The notes below the pieces were generated by a model. That model did not search any database and was not told the DNA's origin. It worked only from the letters and a program-made list of their open reading frames with translations. Shown piece after piece: positions 53,941 through 64,000 of a DNA stretch of 64,000 nucleotides. Both the position numbers and the translations under genes were made by a program. Source of the DNA: Linnemannia elongata (Eukaryota > Mortierellomycota > Mortierellomycetes > Mortierellales > Mortierellaceae); the NCBI GenBank assembly GCA_036320915.1, contig JAXBDG010000006.1, positions 1,426,001-1,490,000 of the forward strand. The letters run 5' to 3'. Within the stretch, counting starts at the first letter, position 1. Every line of letters begins with the position of its first letter.

Positions 53941-54228
53941 TTAGGTCTGTCCATGCCTCCATGTCCTCCCTGCTGACGCATGCATAAAGCAAGGCATGAA
54001 CCCTCTATGCCCGTCTCTCAGGTACAGGGCATGGGCGATGCTAAACCCTTAAGAAGTTTCCTTTTTTGGAGCTGGTTTGAGCACTCCCTTGTGAACCTCG
54101 AGTTTGAGACCAGCCTGAGGAGAAAGAAAAATGTCGTTGCCATAAAAGGCAACAGAATTTTCTTGCAGCATTTACTGCGACCTTAGTAAAGTGAATCTGT
54201 CTTTCCCTCAGGATGGAACCGAGCCTAG
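53862..54228 (-). repeat. right terminal inverted repeat (367 bp)
   Basis: Reverse complement of 48493-48859. It holds the promoter/leader and first 26 codons of the DUF6589-type gene (ATG 53938-53940), and the mirrored subterminal hairpin at 54136-54153. Confidence 0.93.
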
Positions 54229-54235
54229 GCTCACT
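54229..54235. repeat. target-site duplication, right copy (GCTCACT)
   Basis: Identical to 48486-48492 and directly adjacent to the right inverted repeat, as expected from staggered cutting by a transposase. Confidence 0.85.
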
Positions 54236-54652
54236 CTGTTTATTTCACGCCCACTTCTCTTCTCATCACCCGTTCCCAGTAAGGAAAGGGCGCTGCCTGT
54301 GGACAGGGTCGAAAAGATGTACCCTTCATCATATTACATACCCCTTAGTCCAATTAAACATTGCCTTCATCAACAATGGAGACCACAAGCATAACGGAGA
54401 AGAGGACCGAGGACGATGGCGGGAAGTACAGTACCCAGGCCAGACCGTATACTTCATCGATCGATCGTGTGCACTCTTCAAATGAGTTTTTCCCATAAGC
54501 AATGACCCATCCGTTCAACATTTCTCATAAATACTCGCCTTTCATCCCCCTCCTTCTTTCTTCCAACCACCCACTTCCCCCCCACCAATTCTTCGCCACC
54601 TTACCACCTCACCGCCCACTTCCCTACCTCCACCAAAACAAGCACTAGAATA
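54236..54652. promoter_or_regulatory. promoter-like region of the small Ser/Thr-rich protein gene
   Basis: 417 bases right of the transposon. It has a TATA-like CATAAATACT near 54526-54535, then a long C/T-rich leader and the context AATAATGTC at the start codon. The insertion lies about 420 bases before this gene's ATG, so the element may affect it. Confidence 0.4.
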
Positions 54653-54943
54653 ATGTCGTCCGTTAGCATGCACACTACAACTGCGGCCTCGCACACCCAC
54701 ACTATGGCACCCGGTCCAGTCATTACTTCCAGTCCCCCCCTTACGCCCATCGTCTCGGGTAGTAGCATGCCTCCAGTGATCTCTGGCTCCGCCACCGGCA
54801 TGCCCTCTGGAGGATCGGGATCACCCGCCACTGCAACCCCTACCGCCAAGCCTTCTTCCGCGTCGTCGACTTATACCCAGAAGAAGGCTTCTCTTGCCTT
54901 AGCCCTTATGGTCTTCCTCCCAGCCGTCATCAACGCCCTCTAG
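54653..54943 (+). CDS. small Ser/Thr/Pro-rich protein with C-terminal hydrophobic tail
   Basis: Single exon, 96 residues. Residues 1-72 are rich in Ser, Thr, Pro, Gly and Ala (SGSATGMPSGGSGSPATATP). The end, KKASLALALMVFLPAVINAL, is hydrophobic up to the last residue, as in GPI-attachment signals or tail anchors. No N-terminal signal peptide is seen, which argues against a GPI-anchored cell-wall protein unless an upstream exon is missing. A TATA-like element and C/T-rich leader precede it, supporting a real gene. Family unknown. Confidence 0.5.
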   Translation: MSSVSMHTTTAASHTHTMAPGPVITSSPPLTPIVSGSSMPPVISGSATGMPSGGSGSPATATPTAKPSSASSTYTQKKASLALALMVFLPAVINAL

Positions 54944-55425
54944 ATTCTCAAGATTTTCAAGTCTTGGGGGATAATAACGGGGATATGGAATATGAAAGAG
55001 TATGTGTCTTTCTTTCCAGAATATTTTATTCAGTGGACTGGGTCGTAATAGTATTAGCTGAACCAGACGCTTCTTTTGACAAAGATAATTAAAGTATCAT
55101 TTTTCCAGTATCTGCCCATGACAACGTGGGGACACACGAAAAGTTCAGTTAAGATGGTTTATTACGAGAGAAAAAAATACGAGTGATAGAAATTGAAGAA
55201 CGAAATGCACAGAGAGAGATAAGGAGAAAACCAAAGAGATGTAAAGATACTGCTGTCTATGTCGTGAATGTCGTCAATTTCATCAAGTCATGATCGAAGA
55301 AAAGAAGAGAGGGTGAGTAAAGGATATGCAATGAGTGGAGAAGTAATGTAAAACGTGTTTCTTTTTTGTACAGTCGGAAAGATGAAGGGAGGAAAGAGAA
55401 GAGAGGTGTTCAAACCAGGTAACGC
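54944..55425. other. intergenic, 3' flanks of convergent genes
   Basis: 482 bases between the small Ser/Thr-rich gene and the SHMT stop. No gene or repeat is recognised. Confidence 0.45.
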
Positions 55426-57852
55426 TTAGTTGCGGTACTGGGGCAACATCTCGTCTTCGCTGAAACCAGCGGTAGGGAACTTGCGGGCAAAGGCCTCGAC
55501 CTCCTTGCGGAGAGCCTCGATCTCGGGGATGTGCTTGCCGTCGGCAACATATTCCTTGAAGTCCTTGACCTTCTTGGAGCCAACCTTGCTGTTGGCGTCC
55601 TTGGCAATGGTGACAGCGCGATCGATGAAGCCAGCAACCTGCTCAAAGTCCTTCTCGTCCAAACCACGGGAGGTCATGGCGGGGGTTCCGACACGGATAC
55701 CTCCGGGGATCATAGCAGACTTGTCACCGGCAACGGTGTTCTTGTTGGAGGCAATGTTGACCAACTCGAGGACACGCTCAACACGGGCACCGTCAATGCC
55801 CTTGGAGCGGAGGTCGACCAAGATCAAGTGGGTGTCGGTACCGCCCGAGGACATCTCGTAACCGAGCTTGGTGAAAGCAGAGGCAAAGGCCTTGCTGTTC
55901 TTCAAAACCTGCTGCTGATACTCCTTGAAGGTGGCATCCTTGGTCTGCTTAAGGGCAACGGCCAAGGCGGCAATGGTGTGGTTATGGGGGCCTCCCTGGT
56001 GACCGGGGAAGACAGAAGCGTTGATGGGGTTCTCCAAATCGTACATGATCTGGTTACCCTTCTTGTCAGTCTTGCGGACACCCTTGCGGTAGAAGATCAA
56101 GGCACCGCGGGGGCCACGAAGGGACTTGTGGGTGGTGGTGGTGACAATGTCAGAGTAAGGGAAGGGCGACTTCAAGACATCTGCGGCGACCAAGCCAGAG
56201 ATGTGGGCCATATCGGACATCAAATAGGCACCGCAGTCGTCGGCAATCTTGCGCATGCGAACATAGTCGATCTCGCGGGGGTAGGCCGAGGCACCGGCAA
56301 TGATAATCTTGGGGCGGTAAAGCTTGGAGTTCTTCTCCAAGGTGTCGTAGTCAATGACACCGGTCTTCTGGTCAATCTGGTAGGGGAAGGTCTCGAAGTA
56401 GGAGGAGACCATCGAGATCTTCTTGGTGTCGGTCTGGTATCCGTGGGACAAGCTAATATAGTCGAAAAATGAAGGGAAAATTCGGAGTCAGCCATCGATC
56501 GACCTTGTGCTCACTTCACCTGCCAGAGACGGGCAAAATTTGTTACGAAAAAATGACTTACTGTCCACCGTGGGGGAGGTCAAGACCCATGAGGCGGTCG
56601 TGAGGCTTCATGAGGGCACCATAGACGTAGAGATTGGCGGGAGCACCGGACAAGGGCTGGACGTTAACGCCCCACTCCTTGGGGTCCAAGTTGAAGGCCT
56701 CGAGGGCACGCTTCTGGCAAAGACGCTCAGACATATCGATCTGCTCATTACCACCATAGTATCTACATGGCATTGAGAAAACAAAAAACAAAGCCCCTCT
56801 TGGTGAGTACTTCTGTGCTTAGGGTGCTACTGTCGTCTTGTCTGTCCTGACATCATTGCCATCCTGATTCGGCGAAGATCCATGATAGTTGCTGTTTACC
56901 TAGCACCGGGGTAACCCTCAGAGTACTTGTTCTGGAGGATAGATCCCAAGGCACCCATGACCGAGCGGGAGGTGAAGTTCTAATTGGTGTCATGCAGCAA
57001 GAGAGAGAGAAAGAGAGGGAGAGGGAGAGACAGACATATGTGTGAGTTTAGACGGAGGAGGCAAGCATATGAAATGTGTGATTCCCACGCATGAAGTCCT
57101 TGAAAGTGTTGTTTATTATTAGGTAGATGTGACATACCTCGGAGGCGATCAAGACGATGGACTCGCGCTGTCTCCTCTTCTCGCGCTCAATGATATCGAA
57201 CATCTCGGGGTCCTGCTCCTTGAGGCTGCGGTTGAGGAGCTGGTTGTTCAATTAAAAAACAGAAAAACAAGGAGAAAGGGAGGTTGTTATTAATACAGAC
57301 ATAGGCCAAGAATCGACTGATCATCGTTTCAAGTGTTATATCCTTGGCTTGATTGCCAGCCCATTGATTGACTTTCTTACCTCCTTCTGGCCAGCAGGGA
57401 AGGCCATACCGCGCTATTTCAAGAACAAGACGAACAAGGTCGCATGTCGTTAGTAAAGAAGCCTTTTCTTTTCGAGGGGGCCGCTTTTCTGATCCAATGG
57501 GACCTCCTTTCTGGCGGAGTGCTGTGGGTTCCTGGATTTCGTCGTTTGTCCATCCTGGATAGCCTTTTTACACCTCCATTGGCAGGAGATACGAGAATCC
57601 ACGATCCATGATATCTCATTTCCATTTGCTCGCTCCTGTCTGTTTCGTACGATTGTGAAGAATCGTCGAATGGTGTGTGTGGAGAGGATCGGGACCGTCC
57701 TTCCGTCGGACGGGAAAGAAAAGTGACAAGGGAGGCAAACATGAGGATGCGATGAAAAAAATCACGCTTACCGAGAGGACGCGGGTGGCGATAGAGGGGG
57801 CAGCAGCACACTTGGCGAAAACGGCGGCAGTGGAAGAAAGAGAGCGAAGCAT
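55426..57852 (-). CDS. SHM1: serine hydroxymethyltransferase, mitochondrial type
   Basis: Six exons: 57852-57772, 57413-57381, 57239-57138, 56979-56900, 56762-56562 and 56452-55426, giving 507 residues. SHMT converts serine and tetrahydrofolate to glycine and 5,10-methylene-THF with PLP. The first exon encodes a mitochondrial-like presequence ([18 protein letters not shown]). Motifs: SIVLIASE joined to [52 protein letters not shown] (the splice at 56562/56452 restores the His) and the PLP-lysine motif [18 protein letters not shown]. The 11-codon exon 2 and conserved splice positions fit the family. Codon bias is strong, implying high expression. Confidence 0.96.
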
Positions 57853-60251
57853 TGTGTGTATGTTGTGTGTATGAAGGGAAGAAGGAGGGACGTGAAGAAG
57901 GGGAGTGGAATAGGGATGGAGGTGATGAGTTAAGGAGGAGGAGGTGGAGGAATGAACAAAGAAAAGAAGAAAAGTAAAAAAAGTAAAAAAAGAAAAGGGG
58001 AATCGAATTGCCTTTATATGCGGACAGCACTTTACAACCGAACAAATTATTTTGTTTGGATGTTGAGTTGAATCAAGGGAAGGGGAACTCTATTCTTTTT
58101 GTGCCTTTGCTTGCTGCTTCTCAATGAAGGAAGGCAAAAGAGGGTTCCCGGAAAGACACGCGAAAGTAGGGATACAAGTTTGTCTCTTTCAACCCCATGA
58201 TGGCAACTGGGGTCGATCTTCATTTTATACACGCTCTGTAAACAAACTTGGCCGCACTTCAAGTCATTTTTCGATGGAGCTGTGTTCCCTCTTCCGAACC
58301 CTTCCTTCTTTTGTGGCTCGCCCTTCATTCATTGTTCTTTGCATTCAAGCTCTATGAACAACAAAAGGCACCAGCATTGAAAGAAAAGGCGGAAAAGAAT
58401 GAAGCGGATAAATAGTAGCACTCCTCCTCATTGCCTCTCCACCGTCCATTGATCATCGTCCTATCCCCTTCTTTCTTTTCCCTCTCTTTCACCTTTACCT
58501 CTTTCTTTGAGGGAGCGCTCAACTGGATTCTCGTCAGATGCAACGAACTCTTCTTTTCCTTCTTTCTTTCTCCTTCCCATTTCATCGCGTTGATCGTTAC
58601 GTTTACTCATTCACTTCGTGCTGCGTCTTTCTTGTCGCTTTGTAACCGTCCTGCTTAGCTGAGCAAAAAAAACCAAGAGAAAGGAAAAACGTATAAAACG
58701 AACATAATTCAGATCAGGGAGAGCGAGTAAGAGCTATATCAAAAGGTTAGAAACGAGGGTGAGAAGCCGTGGAGAAGAGAGAAAGGGGGAAGACGTCAAA
58801 ATAAGAGAAAGGCGCTCTCCTGGATGCGTATAGGATATGAATTTATCCAAAGTGGCTCCACAATGGAGGACTCAGTCTAAACCGCTTCTTTTAATAAGGG
58901 GGAGCGAGGAAGTTAAGGAAAGAAGGAACCATCCTGGCTCTCTCTTTGTTTCTCATCACCCATCCTTCCTCCTATTTCCTTCATGCTCAAACAGGGAAGA
59001 GCCTTCATTCTCACTGTGGCTCTAATCCTTGCTAATTGTTTGTTACGTTTAGTTCTGCGCACCTTTCCATCATTCTCATCCTCTCTTGTCTCCTCTCTGT
59101 TCAACAGAAACAAGAGACTACACTCCTGTGGTTCGGCAAGCGAAGAGTCTTTGTTTGATACACCCATCGTTTACCATCCCCATCACCGAGCCCACAAACA
59201 AAAAAAATAATTATGCATCCACCCCAACTCAACAGGGATTATTTTCCATTCCACCGAGTAACGAATCAAAAAAAAAAAAAAAAAAAATGCAAGCAACACC
59301 TTTTAGTTGGTGTGTGCGCGGGTGAAAAGAAGAAAGGACTGAAAATTAAAGTTTTGACTCGGTGGAAGCAAACAGATCACATCAGCTTCCACCGAGTCAA
59401 AATATTTTTTCAGTGGTCACACCCTTCCTTACTGATTGTCCGTGGCACATAAAAACGGGCAGGGTTCCTTTGTTCTTTTTCAATCTTATTACAATCCTAC
59501 CATGCGACTTTCCATATCCATGGCCCATGGTGCAATGCAATGATAGGAAGGCTGTTCAATCGGCAAGAGTACTTTTGACCGTGTGTTTCAGTTTGCAATA
59601 GATTGGTCGATCAGTTGGTCAGCTCGGCGATCACTTTCTGTCACTCTGATCTGCGCAGGACGAGACGCGATTGATCAACCCTTGGCAGAGACTTGAGAAG
59701 CCTGAATCAATCGGCAGATGGGCGAAGCAGAAACAACAATCTATTTATGATAAAAGTCAGTTGTAAGAGTAGGAGGTACAACTCTGACCCTGCCTTTTTT
59801 GTGGACTCGTAAAATGACGAAGAATAAGGACGAGAGAACCGCGCCATGTTAGAATTTGAGTGGCGCTAGTCGTGCAGGGCCTGGATAAGAGAGTGAAGGA
59901 AAGTTAAGCGGAAGTCAAAGAAAAAGAAAGGTTGTCTTAGCCTTGGCGCGAAGGTTGTGGAGGAAGTGAGATACAGCAGATCGGCCTTTTGATCGTGTGG
60001 GTGGGATGGATCAGTGTGGCTTATGCATGCGATCAATTTTCCTTCCGGCCAACTTGTTCAGACCAAGCCCACTTGCACTTACCCATCCCTTTTCAACCGC
60101 ATCACTCACATACCAACAGGAACCAGGACACAAGAAGGAAGGAAGGACACAAGAAGAACATACCCAAGGAACACAAGGACAACAAGACAACAGCTGTTCT
60201 CATTACACTCAGTCGCACTCTCACTTACATCTACATCAGGCAACTTACTCC
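57853..60251. other. long intergenic region with A20 tract and an 18-bp hairpin
   Basis: 2.4 kb between divergent SHMT and OCA1-type genes. It contains A20 (59268-59287) and a perfect hairpin (59352-59402, listed separately). No conserved coding sequence is recognised. Confidence 0.5.
59352..59402. repeat. perfect 18-bp inverted repeat (hairpin) with 15-base loop
   Basis: Left arm 59352-59369 (TTTTGACTCGGTGGAAGC) pairs without mismatch with right arm 59385-59402. A partial third copy of the core, TCCACCGAGTAAC, lies at 59250-59262. It could be a hairpin RNA, a transcription-factor palindrome or the remains of a small inverted-repeat element. No gene overlaps it. Confidence 0.8.
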
Positions 60252-61142
60252 ATGACTTCACAACATCTGATCCCACCACTGGTAACGCCGCAACGCCCCT
60301 GTCATATCTCCTTCCCCCTTGACGTGACATCCGAGGTCATCAAACGCACAGCTGTAGTGCACAGGAACTAACTCGGGAGAACTTGCATCACAACTACACC
60401 AATCTAGAACTATGGTATGATCGAGGAAGATTTGTATCGGTCAGGACAGCCCAACGAACTCAACTTCCCCTTCCTCGAAAAACTCGGTCTCAAAACCGTC
60501 GTATGGCTCGCTCCCGAAGAACCCAACCAACGCTTGTAAGGCTTATTATTCTTCTTTTTTTTCCCTTCTCGCGCCATATCAACTTATAAGGGTGTTCAGA
60601 ATCTTTCTTTCCAGGATGACTAACTGGTCTCTTTCACCCTCTACAAAAAACGTAAACCTCTGAATAGCCTGGATTTCGTGGATGATCAGGATATCCAACT
60701 GCATCACTTGGGAGTCGTATCGTCCATGAATGCATGGGACCCCATCACCGAAGAAGTCGTCCTCGAAGCCTCAGAACTGATCCTCACCCCTAAAAACTAC
60801 CCCATGATCGTTATGTGTAACCTCGGCCGGCATCGCACAGGTAACTCACTCCCAACAACTGCCTCCATAAAAACTCCGTAGGGATAAGGATGTGCCGAAG
60901 CGATGAACAAAACAAGACGTACTTCTTTTACTAATCTCTTGATCATTTGACATACTTGACACGGATTTTTAGGAACGATTGTGGGTTGTTTAAGGAAACT
61001 ACAGAGGTGGAATCTGACATCGATCTTTGAAGAGTATCGGCGGTACGCGGGTCCGAAAGTGCGGGTGCTGAATGAACAGTTCATCGAGTTGTTTGATACA
61101 GATCTTGTACGCGTCCCTATGGACCATCCCAAGTGGCTCTAG
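60252..61142 (+). CDS. OCA1: OCA1-type putative tyrosine phosphatase
   Basis: Four small exons: 60252-60281, 60408-60535, 60668-60840 and 60973-61142, 166 residues. The family signature appears only after splicing: HLIPPL joined to [15 protein letters not shown], then [38 protein letters not shown], and the Cys-x5-Arg P-loop [20 protein letters not shown], followed by [20 protein letters not shown]. Cys and Arg of the P-loop are present. Family knowledge: Oca1/Siw14-type dual-specificity phosphatases act in oxidative stress and cell-cycle control, and Siw14 cleaves inositol pyrophosphates. Exon 1 is only 30 bases; the frame before its ATG is open to 59997, so a longer N-terminus is possible but lacks family features. 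Confidence 0.85.
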
Positions 61143-61519
61143 GACATTCTTTATTATTTTCAAGCAACTAGAGCTTGCTTTTTGCGACACGACTAGTCAT
61201 TCAAAGCACGGCTATAGCTGTAGTAGGAACATGGAAAATAATAATAATAATAATAAGAGTAGCAGCAGTGTACATTACCACAACCTCAAATGAGCTTTGA
61301 TCCGCAATGTGAATAAATTAACCAACCACTGTATCATAAAGGCAATAATCTTCCTACATTGGAGCACCGTAACCATCAGACCCGACAAACAGGTCACGAA
61401 TATCTTCAGTTTCTACAAAGAAGAATGCTATCGCGAACTTGGTATCTTCATTACAAATATTTTTTCTATGAGAAATAACAAACAAAAACAGAAAGAGTAA
61501 TCTAGAAGGGCGCATGTCC
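61143..61519. other. intergenic between convergent OCA1-type and Sel1-repeat genes
   Basis: 377 bases with an (AAT)n-type run near 61240-61254. No gene is recognised. Confidence 0.45.
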
Positions 61520-64000
61520 CTAGCTGTCACCGGTAGGGCTGGATGGCATTCCTCCATACTTGTCTTTCCAGATCCACGAGTTGCCCACAGTTTCCAGTCC
61601 CTGCGCTGCGGCTAGGCGGTAGTACTTTGCAGCCTTGAACATGTCCTTCTTTACTCCTACGCCGTGGTAATAGCACCATGCCAGATCGTTTTGTGCATCA
61701 GGATCTCCCTATTTGATTGATACGAATTAAAGGTAAAAAGTAGCGAATGGTTAGCAATTATATCAAACACGAGCGCACGAAAATAAATAGAGAAATGAGG
61801 ACAAGTGAACGAGTAACTTACAAGGTTGGCAGCGATCTCAAAGTAGTAGGCTGCAGTCTTCTTATTCTTGTCAGCACCCCATCCATGTCGGAAACAGATT
61901 CCAAGCTCATAAATAGCAAGAACCAGCTCGCCCTTGGCCGCCGTGGACGCAAAAGAGTCCCTCGACTTCAAATCACCCACCGCATGCTCGGCCGACTTTT
62001 GGAGGTACTGGAAAGCCAACTGGCGGTTGGAGGCACAGCCCCATCCGTGGCGGACACTCAGGCCATACATCAACATACCGACAGGGTCGCCCATCTCTGC
62101 AGCTGTCCGGAAGAAGTGTGTTGCCTTGGCGATATCGCCGACTTCGTGGTAATCGATGCCCTGGCGGACGTAGTCTTCGGCCTTTTCGGGCATGGGGTTT
62201 GAAGGTCCCATAGGTTCTTCGGGACGCACGTATCCGCCAGAGGCCAGGTGATGTGCTGGGTGGAGATTGACGCCATTGTTGGGGCCATTGTTGGGGCCGT
62301 TGTTGTTGCTTCGGGAGGGTGGGAGAGGGAGACTTGTGGACGAGTTGGAGAATCCGCCACCGCTGCCTGGAGGGCCGTTTTGACGGTAGACACCTCCATT
62401 TCCGCCGCCATTGCTGCTCAGAGTTGACCCTTGACCGGGCAATCCGGGTGTACGCGCTCCTGATGGCATTGGTGACCGAGAACGCTGGTCCTGTTGATGT
62501 TCGGTGGGTCCGAGGTTGAGCTGGTTGGGGCGAGACCTCTGAGAGGACTGGCCGTGTCCTTGATCATGGTTGGAGCGAGGCTGCTGGCTGTATTGTTGTT
62601 GTGAGTGCTGTTGGCTGGAAAGCTGTCGCTCAGGGATATTTGGAGAGGAAGGATGTCCACGACCATTTCCTGGATATGATTGCTGTTGCTGTTGCTGTTG
62701 TTGCCTTGACCGACCATTGCCGCCGTTGATGTGTTCGGTGGAGGTGCTCCTGTCTGGGATTTGAGGTGATCCTCCTTGGTACTGCTGCTGGTTGTTGTTG
62801 TTGCCGCCAGAGTGATTGCGGTTCATCGATGGGCGTCCTTCATCCTGACGTGGGTATTGATCGATCGAAGCCATGGACGAATTGTTGGCGCCATGATTGT
62901 TGTTGCTGAATTGCTGCAGCTTTTGTTGACGAAGGCGTTCCTCTCTCTGGTCCTGAATCATCTTTTGTGAACTCGACAACTCTGATGATTGGCTTCCCTG
63001 GAGCATGGCAGCTCTCTGCTTGGGTCCAAAGAGACTGATGTTGGGCGCACCTCCTGGAGTTCGCTTATAAGACATGGACAGTCTCGAAATGGAACGTCTG
63101 TATGAGAGCATTGAGCCAGAATCCGAATCGTCGCTGTCGTCCTCTCCGCCATGTGTGGAAGGAGGCTTCTGCTGGAGTTTTTGTTGGTATTGGAAGGCCT
63201 GCTTCTGGTGATCCTCATTGTCACCCCGTTCCTTGTCGTCGTCTTGGTCATGGTCGTATGCAAGGGGTGATGGTGTTGAAGTGGGTCCTCCGCGAGTTGA
63301 CGAAGGCTGCTGTTGGCGCATATGAGATGAAGAGTTAGATGAAGCAGAGCCCGTGCTGTGGCTAGGATGCAAGTTATGGCTTCTGGAGGAGGCGACGGAG
63401 TGGGCCGAGGCTGAAGATCCAGACTTGTTCAGCTCTCCGTTCATGGCACGTTGCTGCTGACGTTGGCTAGGGGTTTGACCGCTGCTGCCCACGGAGTAGG
63501 CAGACCCGGAGGAGGGTGACTGGCGCAGAGCGCCGTTCTGGTCACGGCCCTGGGACCCCATCGAGCGAGCAGAGCCGGTCGATCCTGACTGCTTCAAACC
63601 ACCAGAGCTGTAGCTCTCGCTCTCTTGTGCGAGTTGTTGGTGTCTCTGTTGTTGGAACTGCTGCTGCGTCGAGTTGTTGCCAGAGTTCTTTCGTGCTTGC
63701 TGGTACTGTTTCTGGTCATAGCTTTCAAACTGGAGGCGGTCCTGGACAGGCTCCTCCAAGTGGGTGCGACCCAAATGACCCGTCATGACTTCAATGGGCG
63801 AAGGGCTGGAAGGTGAAATAGGTGAAGGTGGGGCGGCCGCTGAGGGAGAGGTAGAGAAGACGGCAGGCGAGTTGAGATAGCTCAATTGACTCTGCTTAAT
63901 CCTTGGGCTGGCTCCTGCAATGTTGATTCCGTTGCTCCCGCTGTTACCGCGAGATGGTGCAGGCGATCGGTTCTGGTGTGAGGACGAGGTCGAAGAATAG
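61520..64000 (-). CDS. Sel1-repeat protein with long disordered Gln/Asn/Ser-rich region (5' end outside window)
   Basis: Two visible exons, 64000-61822 and 61708-61520, the frame still open at 64000, so the N-terminus lies outside. About 570 residues of Ser/Gln/Asn/Gly-rich sequence with poly-Gln runs precede the folded part. Sel1 repeats start at AEDYVRQGIDYHEVGDIAKA: ATHFFRTAAEMGDPVGMLMY, AFQYLQKSAEHAVGD, AAYYFEIAANL joined to GDPDAQNDLAWCYYHGVG, and AAKYYRLAAAQGLETVGNSW. The ending GNSWIWKDKYGG resembles fungal Sel1 proteins of the Dsf2/Skt5 type, some of which act at sites of polarised growth or activate chitin synthase. That role is inferred from family resemblance only. Confidence 0.8.

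Larger units (their letters stand above)
48493..54228. mobile_element. complete DNA transposon with 367-bp TIRs encoding a RecQ-type helicase and a DUF6589-type transposase
   Basis: 5736-base element bounded by inverted repeats 48493-48859 and 53862-54228 and a 7-base duplication GCTCACT on both sides. It holds two convergent multi-exon genes, a RecQ-type helicase (+) and a DUF6589-type protein (-), whose stops lie 213 bases apart. Both open reading frames are intact and both inverted repeats were read as identical base for base, so the copy looks recent and possibly active. The inverted repeats begin CTAGGCTCGGTTCC. No other gene is inside. TIR transposons with helicases have been named before (AcademH, from memory), so relationship to that lineage must be tested. 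Confidence 0.92.

Noticed and set aside
55531..56472. 313-codon open frame on the plus strand
   Set aside because: Antisense shadow of the last SHMT exon, again due to codon bias.
59997..60251. Upstream in-frame extension of the OCA1-type protein
   Set aside because: Open by chance; low-complexity Thr/Gln/His sequence absent from the family, and ATG 60252 gives the usual short N-terminus.

Overview
This is a eukaryotic nuclear window, almost certainly from an early-diverging filamentous fungus. Mucoromycota and the Mortierella group are my best guess, from gene content and style rather than any marker. The evidence is short GT-AG introns (about 75-770 bases), intron-rich housekeeping genes, a single-exon F-box/LRR gene, an SPX-SLC13 phosphate transporter, a cytochrome b5/acyl-CoA dehydrogenase fusion, an ATO/GPR1 acetate transporter, and many 20-39 base A/T homopolymer tracts between genes. 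Exon coordinates were read by eye from splice sites, reading phase and family motifs. They have not been checked against transcripts.

Layout. 1-7.2 kb: C-terminus of a PB1-like protein, an F-box/LRR protein, and an SPX phosphate transporter. 9.9-16.1 kb: SUA5 (tRNA t6A), then adrenodoxin reductase and heme oxygenase as a divergent pair. Three exact ATCTGATAA iron-GATA-type sites lie in the heme oxygenase promoter and second intron. 16.8-17.4 kb: a frameshifted Tc1/IS630-type transposase relic. 18-24 kb: CCA-adding enzyme and cytochrome b5-acyl-CoA dehydrogenase. 26-31.3 kb: an eight-exon 2-oxoglutarate/IPNS-type oxygenase, an NFKBIL1-like protein and SLX9. 31.9-35.2 kb: eEF2. 37.4-39.5 kb: DHFR and the ATO-type transporter. 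43.4-47.2 kb: a PC-esterase-like type II membrane protein and an orphan single-pass membrane protein. 54.6-64 kb: a small Ser/Thr-rich protein, mitochondrial-type SHMT, an OCA1-type phosphatase and the C-terminal part of a Sel1-repeat protein that runs off the window.

The most remarkable object is a complete 5.7-kb DNA transposon at 48493-54228. It has two 367-base terminal inverted repeats that I read as identical, flanked by a 7-base target duplication (GCTCACT). It carries two convergent genes: a RecQ-type helicase with the RecQ zinc motif, and a DUF6589-type protein with a candidate DDE catalytic triad. The inverted repeats contain the promoter and first codons of both genes, so the helicase and the putative transposase share the same 26-residue N-terminus and the same upstream 288 bases. 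The element looks intact and very young. Helicase-bearing TIR transposons are known (I recall an AcademH lineage of Academ elements), so its exact novelty depends on comparison with those.

The remaining genes are mostly ordinary metabolism: one-carbon (SHMT, DHFR), heme/iron (adrenodoxin reductase, heme oxygenase), tRNA maturation (SUA5, CCA1) and translation (eEF2, SLX9). Long gene-free stretches (7.2-9.9, 23.8-26.0, 35.2-37.4, 39.5-43.4 and 57.9-60.3 kb) show only promoter-like pyrimidine-rich sequence and homopolymers.
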